A DNA stretch of 64,000 bases from JAAYJS01 sp964346185 (GTDB taxonomy: Bacteria > Bacillota > Clostridia > Eubacteriales > Eubacteriaceae): the NCBI GenBank assembly GCA_964346185.1, contig CAYFTR010000003.1:41494-105493 (forward strand). The letters run 5' to 3'. The notes beneath the pieces are model-generated. The model was not told where the DNA came from. It did not search any database and saw only the letters and a program-made list of their open reading frames with translations. This document shows, piece by piece, positions 34,309 to 42,575 of the stretch. A program made the position numbers and the translations under genes. Positions within the stretch are counted from its first letter, which is position 1, and each line of letters opens with the position of its first letter.

Positions 34309-34416
34309 CTTGGTTAATCGGAAAGTTCGGTGAGTAAAAAGGTCGCGAGTGTTTAAGGTTATTCATTTTGACAAGAGTGCTCTGCATTGCTATACGGATA
34401 GAAATCATAAAAATTA

Positions 34417-34465
34417 TTGACATATGCTGTTAAAGTATTACAATGATTATAAATGGCATATGCCA
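34417..34465 (+). promoter_or_regulatory. Promoter and palindromic operator before the DUF134 gene
   Basis: TTGACA (34417-34422), 16 bases, TACAAT (34439-34444) form a promoter. TGGCATATGCCA (34454-34465), a 12-base perfect palindrome, lies at the start point, and CATATGC is repeated next to the -35 box (34421-34427). This fits autoregulation by the helix-turn-helix protein encoded downstream. Confidence 0.65.
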
Positions 34466-34484
34466 ATAATTAAAGGAGGTACAA

Positions 34485-34841
34485 ATGGCCAGGCCGATTA
34501 AATGGAGAAAAGTTTGTTGTTTGCCCGAGAGTAATCAATTCGGTCCATTGGATACACCGTCGAAATTCGGCAATCCGATTCAAATGACTGTAGATGAATA
34601 CGAGACGATCCGACTAATCGACTTGGAAGGCTTTACTCAAGAGGCCTGTGCTGAAAAAATGTGCATAGCACGAAGTACCGTTCAAGGTATTTATGTTGAA
34701 GCCAGAAAAAAACTGGCGGAATCTTTGGTAAATGGAAAAATTTTATTCATAGAAGGGGGCGAGTATCGCCTGTGTAATGAAAGGGGAGCGAAGTGCGGGC
34801 ACGGCTGCCATAAACGCAGAAAATGTCAAGAAGGAAATTAA
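34485..34841 (+). CDS. DUF134 family helix-turn-helix protein
   Basis: A 118-residue protein. It opens ARPIKWRKVCCLPES, typical of the family, then has MTVDEYETIRLIDLEGFTQEACAEKMCIARSTVQGIYVEARKKLAESL, a sigma-like helix-turn-helix (shown in parts, about residues 35-85). The tail has four cysteines and two histidines (CNERGAKCGHGCHKRRKC), which may bind metal or an Fe-S cluster. DUF134 genes usually neighbour Mrp-type ATPases and NifX/NifB-like proteins, as here. A regulator of Fe-S or metal-cofactor genes is the best guess. RBS: AAAGGAGG. Confidence 0.87.
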   Translation: MARPIKWRKVCCLPESNQFGPLDTPSKFGNPIQMTVDEYETIRLIDLEGFTQEACAEKMCIARSTVQGIYVEARKKLAESLVNGKILFIEGGEYRLCNERGAKCGHGCHKRRKCQEGN

Positions 34842-34924
34842 GTAGTCAACAACGAAGAGAGGGTCATCAATCACATACTTATTAAAGGCTATTTAAGCGT
34901 TTGAAAGGGTGAAAGGGAGTTATC

Positions 34925-36127
34925 ATGAGTGAAAAGTGTAATTACAGCTGCAACAGCTGTTCGGAAGAATGTCAAGATAGAGAGGAAAAGCAAATAGAGT
35001 TTCATGTGCCACTTAACGAAATGAGTCGGGTACAAAAGGTTATCGGTGTTGTAAGCGGAAAAGGCGGTGTCGGGAAATCTCTGGTCACCTCGTTATTAGC
35101 GGTTACCATGCGTCGATTGGGGTATGACACTGCCATTTTAGATGCAGATATTACAGGACCGTCTATCCCCAAGGCTTTTGGGGTACAGGAAAAATCAACG
35201 GGGAGTTCCTTAGGAATTTTACCTGTGCGGTCAAAAAGCGGTATTGCACTCATGTCCATTAATTTACTTTTGGACAAGGAAACCGATCCGGTTGTTTGGA
35301 GAGGACCGGTGATTGCCGGTGCCGTCAAACAATTTTGGACGGAGGTTGTCTGGGGCGATGTGGATTATATGTTTATCGACATGCCGCCGGGTACCGGTGA
35401 CGTCCCCTTAACCGTGTTTCAGTCAATACCCGTCGACGGTATTATTGTCGTTACCTCTCCACAGGAACTGGTAAGCATGATTGTTTCCAAAGCTGTTAAA
35501 ATGGCGGAGATGATGAAGATACCCGTCATCGGCTTGGTAGAAAATATGTCTTATTTCAGATGTCCCGATAACGGTAAAGACTATCGGCTGTTCGGAGACA
35601 GTCATATCGAAGAAATTGCACAGAAACATCAACTGAAAGTTCTTGCTAAAATTCCGATTGATCCCCAAATAGCCGGGGCATGTGATCATGGAAAAGTGGA
35701 AAATCTAAACATTCCGTGGATGGGCGGGATAGCTTCTTTATTAGAAAAAATGAAGGAGAATAGAACTAGAAAAATTGCGGTAGCTGCTGAAAACGGTATC
35801 GTATCGGAACACTTCGGGCATTGCGACGGTTTTATTATATATGACATTGAAGAGAATCAAATTAAAAGCAGTGAAACTCAAACCAATCCGGGACATAAGC
35901 CGGGGTTGTTGCCGAACTTTTTAGATGAACAAGGTGTTGATGTTGTCATAGCGGGCGGCATGGGTGCCGGTGCCGTTAACCTTTTCAATGAAAAAGACAT
36001 CGACGTAGTAGTCGGTGTAACCGGTGATGCAAAAGCAGCAGTGCAAGCCTATCTGCAAGGCAACTTAAAATCCTCCGGCTCCGTCTGCGAACGGCACGAA
36101 CATCGCGACGAATGTGGTAAACATTAA
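34925..36127 (+). CDS. Mrp/NBP35-type ATPase fused to a NifX/NifB-like domain
   Basis: A 400-residue protein. Cys5, 9, 12 and 16 form a cysteine-rich N-terminus. The ParA/MinD-like ATPase follows, with the deviant Walker A SGKGGVGKS (44-52), DADITGPSIPKAFG and VENMSYFRCP. The last 115 residues (from about KIAVAAENGIVSEHFGHCDGF) match the dinitrogenase iron-molybdenum cofactor-binding domain, and the tail is His/Cys-rich. Mrp proteins carry and deliver Fe-S clusters; the added domain suggests handling of a metal cofactor. The ATPase part has FRCP but not the usual second CxxC of ApbC at that place. It follows DUF134 by 83 bases. Confidence 0.9.
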   Translation: MSEKCNYSCNSCSEECQDREEKQIEFHVPLNEMSRVQKVIGVVSGKGGVGKSLVTSLLAVTMRRLGYDTAILDADITGPSIPKAFGVQEKSTGSSLGILPVRSKSGIALMSINLLLDKETDPVVWRGPVIAGAVKQFWTEVVWGDVDYMFIDMPPGTGDVPLTVFQSIPVDGIIVVTSPQELVSMIVSKAVKMAEMMKIPVIGLVENMSYFRCPDNGKDYRLFGDSHIEEIAQKHQLKVLAKIPIDPQIAGACDHGKVENLNIPWMGGIASLLEKMKENRTRKIAVAAENGIVSEHFGHCDGFIIYDIEENQIKSSETQTNPGHKPGLLPNFLDEQGVDVVIAGGMGAGAVNLFNEKDIDVVVGVTGDAKAAVQAYLQGNLKSSGSVCERHEHRDECGKH

Positions 36128-36145
36128 CAGATTTTTAAATAAAAA

Positions 36146-36182
36146 CGGTACCTGAACAAATTTTGTGCAGGTCCTTTTTTTG
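36146..36182 (+). terminator. Terminator after the Mrp gene
   Basis: ACCTGAACAAA pairs with TTTGTGCAGGT (one mismatch) around a tiny loop, then CCTTTTTTT. Confidence 0.8.
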
Positions 36183-36241
36183 ATTTTAAAAGGAGATTTA
36201 AAATCATTTATATTGTTTTTCGAAATTTAACATGAAATGAC

Positions 36242-36270
36242 TTGAAAATCTGATATCAAAGTGATATCAT
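36242..36270 (+). promoter_or_regulatory. Promoter with tandem TGATATCA palindromes
   Basis: TTGAAA (36242-36247) and TATCAT (36265-36270) are 17 bases apart. Between and partly over them lie two perfect TGATATCA palindromes (36251-36258 and 36262-36269) with an 11-base period, one DNA turn. Tandem operators of this kind are used by ribbon-helix-helix repressors such as MetJ and Arc, and the operon encodes such a protein. Confidence 0.7.
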
Positions 36271-36299
36271 AAACACATCAAAACAAATGAGAGGTTGCT

Positions 36300-37322
36300 A
36301 TGAATGAAAAAGTATTAAATGCCAAAAACGGCATGGGGATGCTCGTCTTATTCACCCTGCTTTACCTTGCAGGTATCGGTTTTATTATTTTAGGGGCAAA
36401 TTTAGTGTCGGAATTTGCAATTGGCGGTGTTTTTCTGGCATTGGGCATTATTTGGGTGACAATCGGCTGGGTTCCTTTTATGGGTTTAAAAGTTTTAAAT
36501 CCCCAAGAGGCATTGGTACTAACCCTGTTCGGAAAGTATACGGGAACGCTTAAGGAAGCGGGTTTTTACTGGGTACATCCCTTTTCCGTGGCGATTAACC
36601 CGGCGGCAAAAACCAAATTGGGTCAAAGTGCCGATGTGGATAATAAAAGCAAAAGATTTTTATCGGTCGGTAATACCCAAACCGGTTTAGACAAAGTTGA
36701 ACTTCCCAATAAAAAAATTTCTCTAAAAGTCATGACTTTAAGCAACAGTCGACAGAAAGTCAACGATGTATTGGGTAATCCCGTCGAAATCGGGATAGCG
36801 GTCATGTGGCGCGTGGCGGACACGGCAAAGGCGGTTTTTCATGTAGACAACTACAAAGAGTACCTGTCCCTGCAATGCGATTCGGCCGTTCGTAACATCG
36901 TTCGCATTTATCCCTACGATGTTGCCGAAAATATTGATACCACCGGTGACGGCAAACCTGATGAAGGCAGTTTAAGAGGTTCTTCCACCGTTGTTGCTGA
37001 AAGAATTAAAGAAGAAATACAAAGCAAAGTTGCCGATGCCGGCTTGGAAATTATCGAAGCACGTATTACCTATTTGGCCTATGCACCGGAAATTGCAGCG
37101 GCCATGTTGCAACGTCAACAGGCGACCGCTATTGTGGACGCACGTACAATGATTGTAGACGGTGCCGTGGGTATGGTGGAAATGGCATTGGATAAATTGA
37201 GAGAAAACAATATTATTGAATTGGACGAAGAACGAAAAGCGGCGATGGTCTCCAATCTGCTTGTTGTCCTTTGCGGTAACAAAGACGCACAACCGGTTGT
37301 AAACAGCGGTAGCTTATACTGA
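36300..37322 (+). CDS. SPFH/Band 7 domain membrane protein
   Basis: A 340-residue protein with two adjacent N-terminal membrane segments (about residues 13-35 and 40-62) and then an SPFH domain opening NPQEALVLTLFGKYTGTLKEAGFYWVHPF (in parts). EIGIAVMWRVADTAKAVFHVDNY and the AAAMLQRQQATAIVDAR helix are typical of this group. SPFH proteins form large rings at membranes and organise proteases or other partners. ATG 36300 follows GAGAGG. Its TGA overlaps the start of the ribbon-helix-helix gene, showing coupling. A long basic/polar insertion (AAKTKLGQSADVDNKSK) is seen near residue 103. Confidence 0.88.
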   Translation: MNEKVLNAKNGMGMLVLFTLLYLAGIGFIILGANLVSEFAIGGVFLALGIIWVTIGWVPFMGLKVLNPQEALVLTLFGKYTGTLKEAGFYWVHPFSVAINPAAKTKLGQSADVDNKSKRFLSVGNTQTGLDKVELPNKKISLKVMTLSNSRQKVNDVLGNPVEIGIAVMWRVADTAKAVFHVDNYKEYLSLQCDSAVRNIVRIYPYDVAENIDTTGDGKPDEGSLRGSSTVVAERIKEEIQSKVADAGLEIIEARITYLAYAPEIAAAMLQRQQATAIVDARTMIVDGAVGMVEMALDKLRENNIIELDEERKAAMVSNLLVVLCGNKDAQPVVNSGSLY

Positions 37323-37522
37323 TGGCGGTTACAAAAAAACAAGTTCCCTTAAGGTTGTCCAAAAAGCTGTATGAGCAGATTGCGGCTTGGGCAGAGGATG
37401 ATTTTCGTTCTATTAACGGTCAAATCGAGTACTTATTGACCGAATGTGTAAAACAAAGGAAGAAAAACGGCAAACCCGTTCCCGATAATTTGGACGAGGG
37501 GTTTGAATTGGATATTCAATGA
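37322..37522 (+). CDS. Small Arc-like ribbon-helix-helix DNA-binding protein
   Basis: A 66-residue protein. KKQVPLRLSKKLYEQIAAWAEDDFRSINGQIEYLLTECV matches the Arc/MetJ ribbon-helix-helix fold (beta strand QVPLRL, then helices with the SINGQIEYLL turn); written in parts it spans about residues 5-44. The tail is basic then acidic. Its ATG overlaps the SPFH stop (TGATG). Genes of this type next to SPFH proteins recur in Bacillota. It may repress its own operon through the tandem palindromes at 36251-36269; that is inference. Confidence 0.82.
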   Translation: MAVTKKQVPLRLSKKLYEQIAAWAEDDFRSINGQIEYLLTECVKQRKKNGKPVPDNLDEGFELDIQ

Positions 37523-37554
37523 GTATTCGCAGAACTTAAATTAAAAACGATAAA

Positions 37555-37625
37555 GAGCACCCCTTAAGAGAGAGGAATGTTGCGCACTTACAAGATTCCT
37601 ATCCTTAGGGGGTGCTTTATTATAT
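37555..37625 (+). terminator. Terminator after the SPFH-RHH operon
   Basis: GAGCACCCCTTAAG and CCTTAGGGGGTGCTTTA pair, with AGGAAT/ATTCCT as an inner stem. A-rich bases precede and TTTATTAT follows. Confidence 0.7.
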
Positions 37626-37668
37626 TGTCTTCGGCTGAAAAAAGCGAAGAATTTTTTAGAACACCCCT

Positions 37669-37735
37669 TGACGATGATCGGAACAGGGGGTATCCTTAGA
37701 CTATAAGTTAGTTACTGTAGTAATTAACTATAAAA
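37669..37735 (+). promoter_or_regulatory. Promoter region and dyad before the ytrA-like gene
   Basis: TTGACG (37669-37674) and TATCCT (37692-37697) are 17 bases apart. Downstream, TTAGTTAC-TGTA-GTAATTAACTA is an imperfect dyad (about 37709-37731), suited to a GntR/YtrA-type autorepressor. Confidence 0.5.
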
Positions 37736-37750
37736 CTAATGGGGTGAAGC

Positions 37751-38134
37751 ATGAAGATAGATGTGTCCGACAATAAGCCTATTTTTTTACAGGTCGCGGA
37801 AGGTATCGAAGACGCGATTTTGTCAACCGCCTTTGCGGAAGGTGAGCAAGTACCCTCAACAACTGAAATATCCGTACGTTTCGGTATTAACCCGGCAACG
37901 GCACTAAAAGGAATTAACCTATTGGTGAACGAAGGGCTGTTGTATAAAAAAAGAGGCTTGGGAACTTTTGTGGCCGATGGCGCGGCAAAAAAAATTTTAA
38001 AGAAGCGAGCCGGTGCCTTTCAAGCGGAATTTATAGCGCCCTTGTTTCAGGAAGCGAAACGACTGGGTTTAAAAAAAGAAAATCTTCAACAATTATTGTC
38101 TGAGGAACTGCAACACTACGTGTGTGATGAATAA
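37751..38134 (+). CDS. GntR-family (YtrA-type) transcriptional regulator
   Basis: A 127-residue protein with an N-terminal winged helix (QVAEGIEDAILSTAFAEGEQVPSTTEISVRFGINPATALKGINLLVNEGLLYKKRGLGTFV in parts, residues 12-73) and only a short C-terminal dimerisation tail, the layout of the YtrA subfamily. These usually repress an ABC operon that they head; ligands are often cell-wall-active compounds. The ABC genes follow after 12 bases. GGGGTG precedes ATG 37751. Confidence 0.9.
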   Translation: MKIDVSDNKPIFLQVAEGIEDAILSTAFAEGEQVPSTTEISVRFGINPATALKGINLLVNEGLLYKKRGLGTFVADGAAKKILKKRAGAFQAEFIAPLFQEAKRLGLKKENLQQLLSEELQHYVCDE

Positions 38135-38146
38135 AAGGAGCGTGAC

Positions 38147-39040
38147 ATGAACGAAATAATTCAATGCAGGGATGTTGTTAAAAGTTTTAAAAAAATAACA
38201 GCTTTAAAGGGTGTAACGACACAATTTGAAAAGGGTAAAATAACCGGTTTGGTAGGCAGAAACGGCGCGGGAAAGAGTACCCTGCTCAACATTATTACCA
38301 ACCGAATACCGGCCGATGCCGGCGAGATTCTGGTAGATGGGCAACCGGTTTTTGAAAATGAAAAAGCGCAAAGTAAAATTTACTATATGAGTGTCGCCAA
38401 CTTTTTTCCGTCGGAGTTTAATCTAAAAAAAGGTATCGAGTTGGTTCGTCGCTTTTATCCCGGTTTCTCCGCGGAAGAGATGCGCGATTATTTAAAAATC
38501 TTTGAGCTCTCCAATGCTAAACAAAAAATCAACAAATTATCGAGTGGGCAATTATCCGCCTTTAAAGTATCGTTGGCACTGGCCTCCAATGCCGAATATA
38601 TCTTGCTGGATGAACCGGTTTTAGGGTTGGACGCCAACAATCGCGAGGCATTGTACCAAATGTTAATTGCAAAAACCGCCCAAGGGCATAGCGGGATTGT
38701 CCTTTCAACCCATTTAATTGAAGAGGTGGCACCTTTGTTGGAAAACATTGTTATTATTAATGGAGGTTCCATTGTTTTGTCCGCCGCGGTAGAAGATTTG
38801 CTCAAAAGCTATTACACGATTAGCGGCGCACAGGATACGGTTAAACATTGGACAATGGGGCAAAATATTATCGCCGAAAAACAATTGGGTCGTTACACCA
38901 CTGTGGGGTTGGCAGGTAAAATACCGTCACCTTCCGACCTGCCCGAAGGGTTGGAGGCCACACCGTATACGCTGCAAGCCTTAGTGGTGGACTTAACCGG
39001 AGCTAAATCGATAAGTATTTTAAACGAAGGAGAGAAATAA
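38147..39040 (+). CDS. ABC transporter ATP-binding protein
   Basis: A 297-residue ATPase. Walker A is GLVGRNGAGKSTLL near residue 34, the signature is degenerate (KLSSGQLSAFKVSLALAS near 130), Walker B ILLDEPVLGLDAN near 154, then STHLIEE. The C-terminal 80 residues are not part of the ATPase fold. It resembles the YtrB/BcrA-type exporters controlled by YtrA-like regulators. AAAAGGAGCGTGAC is a strong ribosome site. Confidence 0.9.
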   Translation: MNEIIQCRDVVKSFKKITALKGVTTQFEKGKITGLVGRNGAGKSTLLNIITNRIPADAGEILVDGQPVFENEKAQSKIYYMSVANFFPSEFNLKKGIELVRRFYPGFSAEEMRDYLKIFELSNAKQKINKLSSGQLSAFKVSLALASNAEYILLDEPVLGLDANNREALYQMLIAKTAQGHSGIVLSTHLIEEVAPLLENIVIINGGSIVLSAAVEDLLKSYYTISGAQDTVKHWTMGQNIIAEKQLGRYTTVGLAGKIPSPSDLPEGLEATPYTLQALVVDLTGAKSISILNEGEK

Positions 39041-39753
39041 TGAAAAAGGAAGCGGTACAGTACCTGATGACCTATTATTTGCGCCTAACCGGGATTTTTA
39101 CTTTAGGTTTTTTAGGTTTTATTGGAATTAGTTTTTTGTTGGAATTTTTTTTCGGTGACAATATATCCGCTATCTATTCCGGAGCGGAGGTTATTTTTAT
39201 TATTTTCAGCTTTGCATTGGCGCTGGCGGAATATCGCAAAATCTTACGTGTTATATTACAAGTAGGCATTTCAAGAAAAACCACCTGGCTTGCTACATTA
39301 TCGGCAATGGTAGTGTCGGCGGGTGTGATGGGGTTGATATGGATACTGTTCAGATACGGATTGGGCTTTTTAAATGTACAAGCTATTAAAATTTTTGACA
39401 TGTATGAGATACTCTTCGGCGATATCGGAGCCGGTAGGACGTGGCTTCTAAATATGCTTTCTTTTATAATGGTCTTTTACTTAGGTTCGTGTATAAATTT
39501 AATTTATGCCCATTTGGAAAAATATGGAGTAGTCGCCATATCGGTCGGTGTTCCCGTGGGTATCAATCTGTTATTTACGGTTGATGTCGTTAACGGCGGG
39601 CGGTTTGTCAATCAATTGGTGGCTGCCGCTAAATGGTTTGCCCGGTCATGGAACAATGCATTGATACTTTATATGGTTTTACTCTTGCTATTTATGGCAT
39701 TATCCTATATTTTAAATAGAAGGCTTACCGTAGTAAAAGGCGAAAAAGTTTAA
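39040..39753 (+). CDS. ABC transporter permease, YtrC/BcrB-like
   Basis: A 237-residue membrane protein with six hydrophobic segments and no other motif. Its ATG overlaps the stop of the ATPase gene (TAATG), so the two are a coupled pair. The three-gene set regulator-ATPase-permease resembles envelope-stress exporters, but the substrate is unknown. Confidence 0.8.
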   Translation: MKKEAVQYLMTYYLRLTGIFTLGFLGFIGISFLLEFFFGDNISAIYSGAEVIFIIFSFALALAEYRKILRVILQVGISRKTTWLATLSAMVVSAGVMGLIWILFRYGLGFLNVQAIKIFDMYEILFGDIGAGRTWLLNMLSFIMVFYLGSCINLIYAHLEKYGVVAISVGVPVGINLLFTVDVVNGGRFVNQLVAAAKWFARSWNNALILYMVLLLLFMALSYILNRRLTVVKGEKV

Positions 39754-39815
39754 TAGTTTTGCACAGTAAAACAACTGCGGTACAGTTGATCATGCATAAT
39801 GAACGGAGAGTAAAA

Positions 39816-40406
39816 ATGGCGAAAAAAATAGTGTTTCTTATTTTAATGGCTGTTGTACTGTTGATGTTGTTCGGTTGCCGAAACGGTGCTCGCGGCACGA
39901 CAAAAGGCAACAAGGCGGTTATTTGGGACAGACAAGGCGACCGAACGGTGCTGCTGCTTATAGAGGGTGTAAAGGCAACAACGTTGCAAGCGGTTGACTT
40001 TGCCCCCGAAAATTCGGCGAAGGTCGGAGATGTCTACGACGGCTCGCCCGATACGCCTCAAGAGATGACACGCCTGACGAATGCAGCGGAAAATAAAGAG
40101 ATTTACCGAATGGATATTAACTTGGGTGAAAATCTTAAAAAGGATGCCCCTGACATTTATCTGGTAGATGTGCGTACGGAGGAGGAATACCGTCAAGGTC
40201 ACCTGGCGGAGGCTATGTTAGTGCCCCTCGACCAATTGGATCAACGGGCAAGTCGTGACCTGCCCGATCGGGAAACACCGGTTTTGGTGTATTGCCGTTC
40301 CGGTAACCGTTCGGCTCAAGCGGCCGCCCTTTTAAAAAAGCAAGGCTACAACCTGGTCATCGATATGGGTGGTATTAACGGCTATAAAGGAAATTTGACA
40401 AAATAA
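39816..40406 (+). CDS. Rhodanese-domain lipoprotein
   Basis: A 196-residue protein with a lipoprotein signal ending LMLFGC (Cys19) and a C-terminal rhodanese domain: YLVDVRTEEEYRQGHLAEAMLVP and the active loop LVYCRSGNRSAQAA with catalytic Cys. Such proteins transfer sulfur or bind oxyanions; being exported, it probably works outside the membrane. The first 90 residues after the signal are not recognised. ATG 39816 follows CGGAGAG; upstream in-frame codons would bury the signal peptide. A shared terminator separates it from pabC. Confidence 0.87.
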   Translation: MAKKIVFLILMAVVLLMLFGCRNGARGTTKGNKAVIWDRQGDRTVLLLIEGVKATTLQAVDFAPENSAKVGDVYDGSPDTPQEMTRLTNAAENKEIYRMDINLGENLKKDAPDIYLVDVRTEEEYRQGHLAEAMLVPLDQLDQRASRDLPDRETPVLVYCRSGNRSAQAAALLKKQGYNLVIDMGGINGYKGNLTK

Positions 40407-40414
40407 ATAACAAA

Positions 40415-40458
40415 ATTAAAATCGCCATCCGAATGGTATGCATTCAGGTGGCGGTTTG
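40415..40458. terminator. Bidirectional terminator between the rhodanese and pabC genes
   Basis: AAAATCGCCATCCGAATG pairs with CATTCAGGTGGCGGTTT (two mismatches). A- and T-rich flanks let it serve both convergent genes. Confidence 0.75.
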
Positions 40459-40461
40459 TGT

Positions 40462-41220
40462 TTAAGCATAGTGTGCTTGGATAAAGGCACGGTATTTGTT
40501 TTGAACGGCTTCGGTTGTTTTGCCGAGAACCAACTTTCTGTCGTCAACGGCATTGACAGGCATGATACCCATCACGCTGTTGGTAAGAAAAAACTCTTCG
40601 GACGCCATTACATCGTCGTGGGTTATAGGCTTAACGACGACTTCGGCGTTGTCTAACACCCATTGACGAACAATGCCCGGCAGCAACCCGGCGGATACCG
40701 GCGGTGTGTAAAGCTTGCCCTCGGATACTAAAAAGATATTGGCGATAGAGGTTTCACATAATTGGGTATATTCGTTGTAAAACAACATATCATCGTAGCC
40801 TTGTTGCAAAGCGTTTTGATGCTCCCTCAGGTTTTCCAAATAGCCGACCGTTTTGTAAAAAACAACTTCTGAGGAAGCATTTCGGCGAATGGCGGAGGTT
40901 TTGAGGGAAAAACCCTTTTGATAGTGTTGGTCGGTATAGGTAATGGGGCGTGTGGTGACAATTAAATTTTTGTCACTGACCACCAATTTTACCACCGTAT
41001 TTTTAAAGTCCGATTGTTGAACAAAGGTTGCCAAATAATGTTTTTCGTCGTCGGAAAAAGGACGGATATTCAGTTTTTTCATGGCGTCGGTCAGCCGTTT
41101 TAAATGTGCACCGAATAAAACCGGTTGTGCCAACCACAAAACGGTTTCAAAAACGGCTTTGCCGAAGTAAAAACCCTCGTCGACGGTGACGGTTGTCGGA
41201 TTGATTGCTATTGTTCGCAT
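40462..41220 (-). CDS. pabC: Aminodeoxychorismate lyase
   Basis: A 252-residue PLP class IV aminotransferase-fold enzyme that splits aminodeoxychorismate into p-aminobenzoate and pyruvate. GFYFGKAVFETVLW, the PLP-lysine region KTVGYLENLREHQNALQQGYDDMLFYN (in parts) and ETSIANIFLV match the fold. Branched-chain or D-amino acid aminotransferase is an alternative by fold, but pabA and pabB directly upstream decide for PabC. Its start overlaps pabB by 13 bases. Confidence 0.9.
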   Translation of the reverse strand: MRTIAINPTTVTVDEGFYFGKAVFETVLWLAQPVLFGAHLKRLTDAMKKLNIRPFSDDEKHYLATFVQQSDFKNTVVKLVVSDKNLIVTTRPITYTDQHYQKGFSLKTSAIRRNASSEVVFYKTVGYLENLREHQNALQQGYDDMLFYNEYTQLCETSIANIFLVSEGKLYTPPVSAGLLPGIVRQWVLDNAEVVVKPITHDDVMASEEFFLTNSVMGIMPVNAVDDRKLVLGKTTEAVQNKYRAFIQAHYA

Positions 41221-42575
41221 GATAAGACCTTCATTAAAGCCCGGCCTTTATCGATGGTTTCGATCCATTCGCTTTCCGGGTCGGATTCCCAGGTAATGCC
41301 GCCGCCGATTCCGAAAACGGCCTTGCCATCTTTTTTTAAGACAGTTCGAATAATGATATTTAAGTCAGCGTTGCCCCTTAAATCGAAATAGCCCATGGTT
41401 CCGGTGTACAGATTTCTGGAAAGCCCCTCCAACTCATCGATGATTTCCATTGTTCTTATTTTCGGCGTTCCGGTAATGGAGCCGCCGGGAAAGCAGGCAC
41501 GCAGTGCCATAACCGGGGACACATTTTCTTTCAGCTCGCCGGTGACGGCACAAACCAAGTGGTGAACGGTAGGATAGCTTTCAATTTGAAAGAGTTCCGT
41601 TACCTGTACCGTATGGGGTTTACACACTTTACTGAGATCGTTGCGTTCCAAATCCACCACCATTAAAAGCTCCGAGTGATCCTTTTCGGAGTTTTTTAAC
41701 ATGTCGATATAGTATCGATCCTCCTCCGGGGTTTCCCCCCTGGGAGTTGTCCCCTTAATGGGGCGGGTTTCCACCTTTCCGTTAACAATACGTAAAAACG
41801 CCTCGGGGGAAGAGGATAATACCTCAAAGTCGCTACCCTTCATGTAACCGCCGAAAGGTGCACCGTTGATAGCCCGCAGGTGTCGGTATAAGGTAAAGCC
41901 GTCCTCGGGGCTGTCGCACCAAACCTGGCGGGTCATGTTGGCGATGTAGGTATCGCCCGCCTCCATGTAACGACGCATGGCTTCGACAGCCGCCATATAG
42001 GTTTCGCGGTTAAAGTTGGATTTAAAATCTTTAGGGTTCTTCTCTAATACAACGGACGTAAGCGGCTCGGTTGTTTCTAAAACAGCCTTAAGGTCATGGA
42101 GGGATACGTCGGGGTCTTTTAATTGCCCCAGGGCGGTTAAATAGAGTTGTTTATTTTTTAAATCAAAAATAATTAAATTATCGTAAAGGACAAAGTAGGC
42201 ATCGGGTACCCGAAAGGGGTGGGCAACGGTATCCGGGAGGACTTCCAATTGTTTGGCGGCTTCGTAGGAAAAAAAACCCATGGCACCGCCGATAAAGGGT
42301 AGGGGGCTCTTAAAATCCAATTTTATTTCGGAAAGCAGGGCGTCTAAAACCTCAAAGCAATCTCCCCGGCGGTTGTAGGGGTTACCGTTTAAGGTATGTT
42401 GACCCTTTTCCGATACAAAACGCCATATGGGGTTGACGCCGATAAAAGCATAGCGGGATTTGGGTGACGCCGCTTGGGCGGAGTCTAAAAAGATGGTGTC
42501 CGTCTTTCGGGCAAAAAGAGCGGCGACATCGATGGGGTTTAAGTAATTCTTTAAAGTGATAATTTTAAACGGCAT
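41208..42575 (-). CDS. pabB: Aminodeoxychorismate synthase component I
   Basis: A 455-residue chorismate-binding enzyme that with PabA makes aminodeoxychorismate. The C-terminal domain has SSSPEAFLRIVNGKVETRPIKGT(TPRG), DHSELLMVVDLERNDLSKVC and ACFPGGSITGTPKIRTMEIIDELE. The PIKGT motif with Lys is characteristic of PabB, whereas TrpE usually has PIAGT. The IGGGITWESDPESEW end is also typical. It overlaps pabA by 11 bases and pabC by 13. Confidence 0.95.
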   Translation of the reverse strand: MPFKIITLKNYLNPIDVAALFARKTDTIFLDSAQAASPKSRYAFIGVNPIWRFVSEKGQHTLNGNPYNRRGDCFEVLDALLSEIKLDFKSPLPFIGGAMGFFSYEAAKQLEVLPDTVAHPFRVPDAYFVLYDNLIIFDLKNKQLYLTALGQLKDPDVSLHDLKAVLETTEPLTSVVLEKNPKDFKSNFNRETYMAAVEAMRRYMEAGDTYIANMTRQVWCDSPEDGFTLYRHLRAINGAPFGGYMKGSDFEVLSSSPEAFLRIVNGKVETRPIKGTTPRGETPEEDRYYIDMLKNSEKDHSELLMVVDLERNDLSKVCKPHTVQVTELFQIESYPTVHHLVCAVTGELKENVSPVMALRACFPGGSITGTPKIRTMEIIDELEGLSRNLYTGTMGYFDLRGNADLNIIIRTVLKKDGKAVFGIGGGITWESDPESEWIETIDKGRALMKVLSCEQ

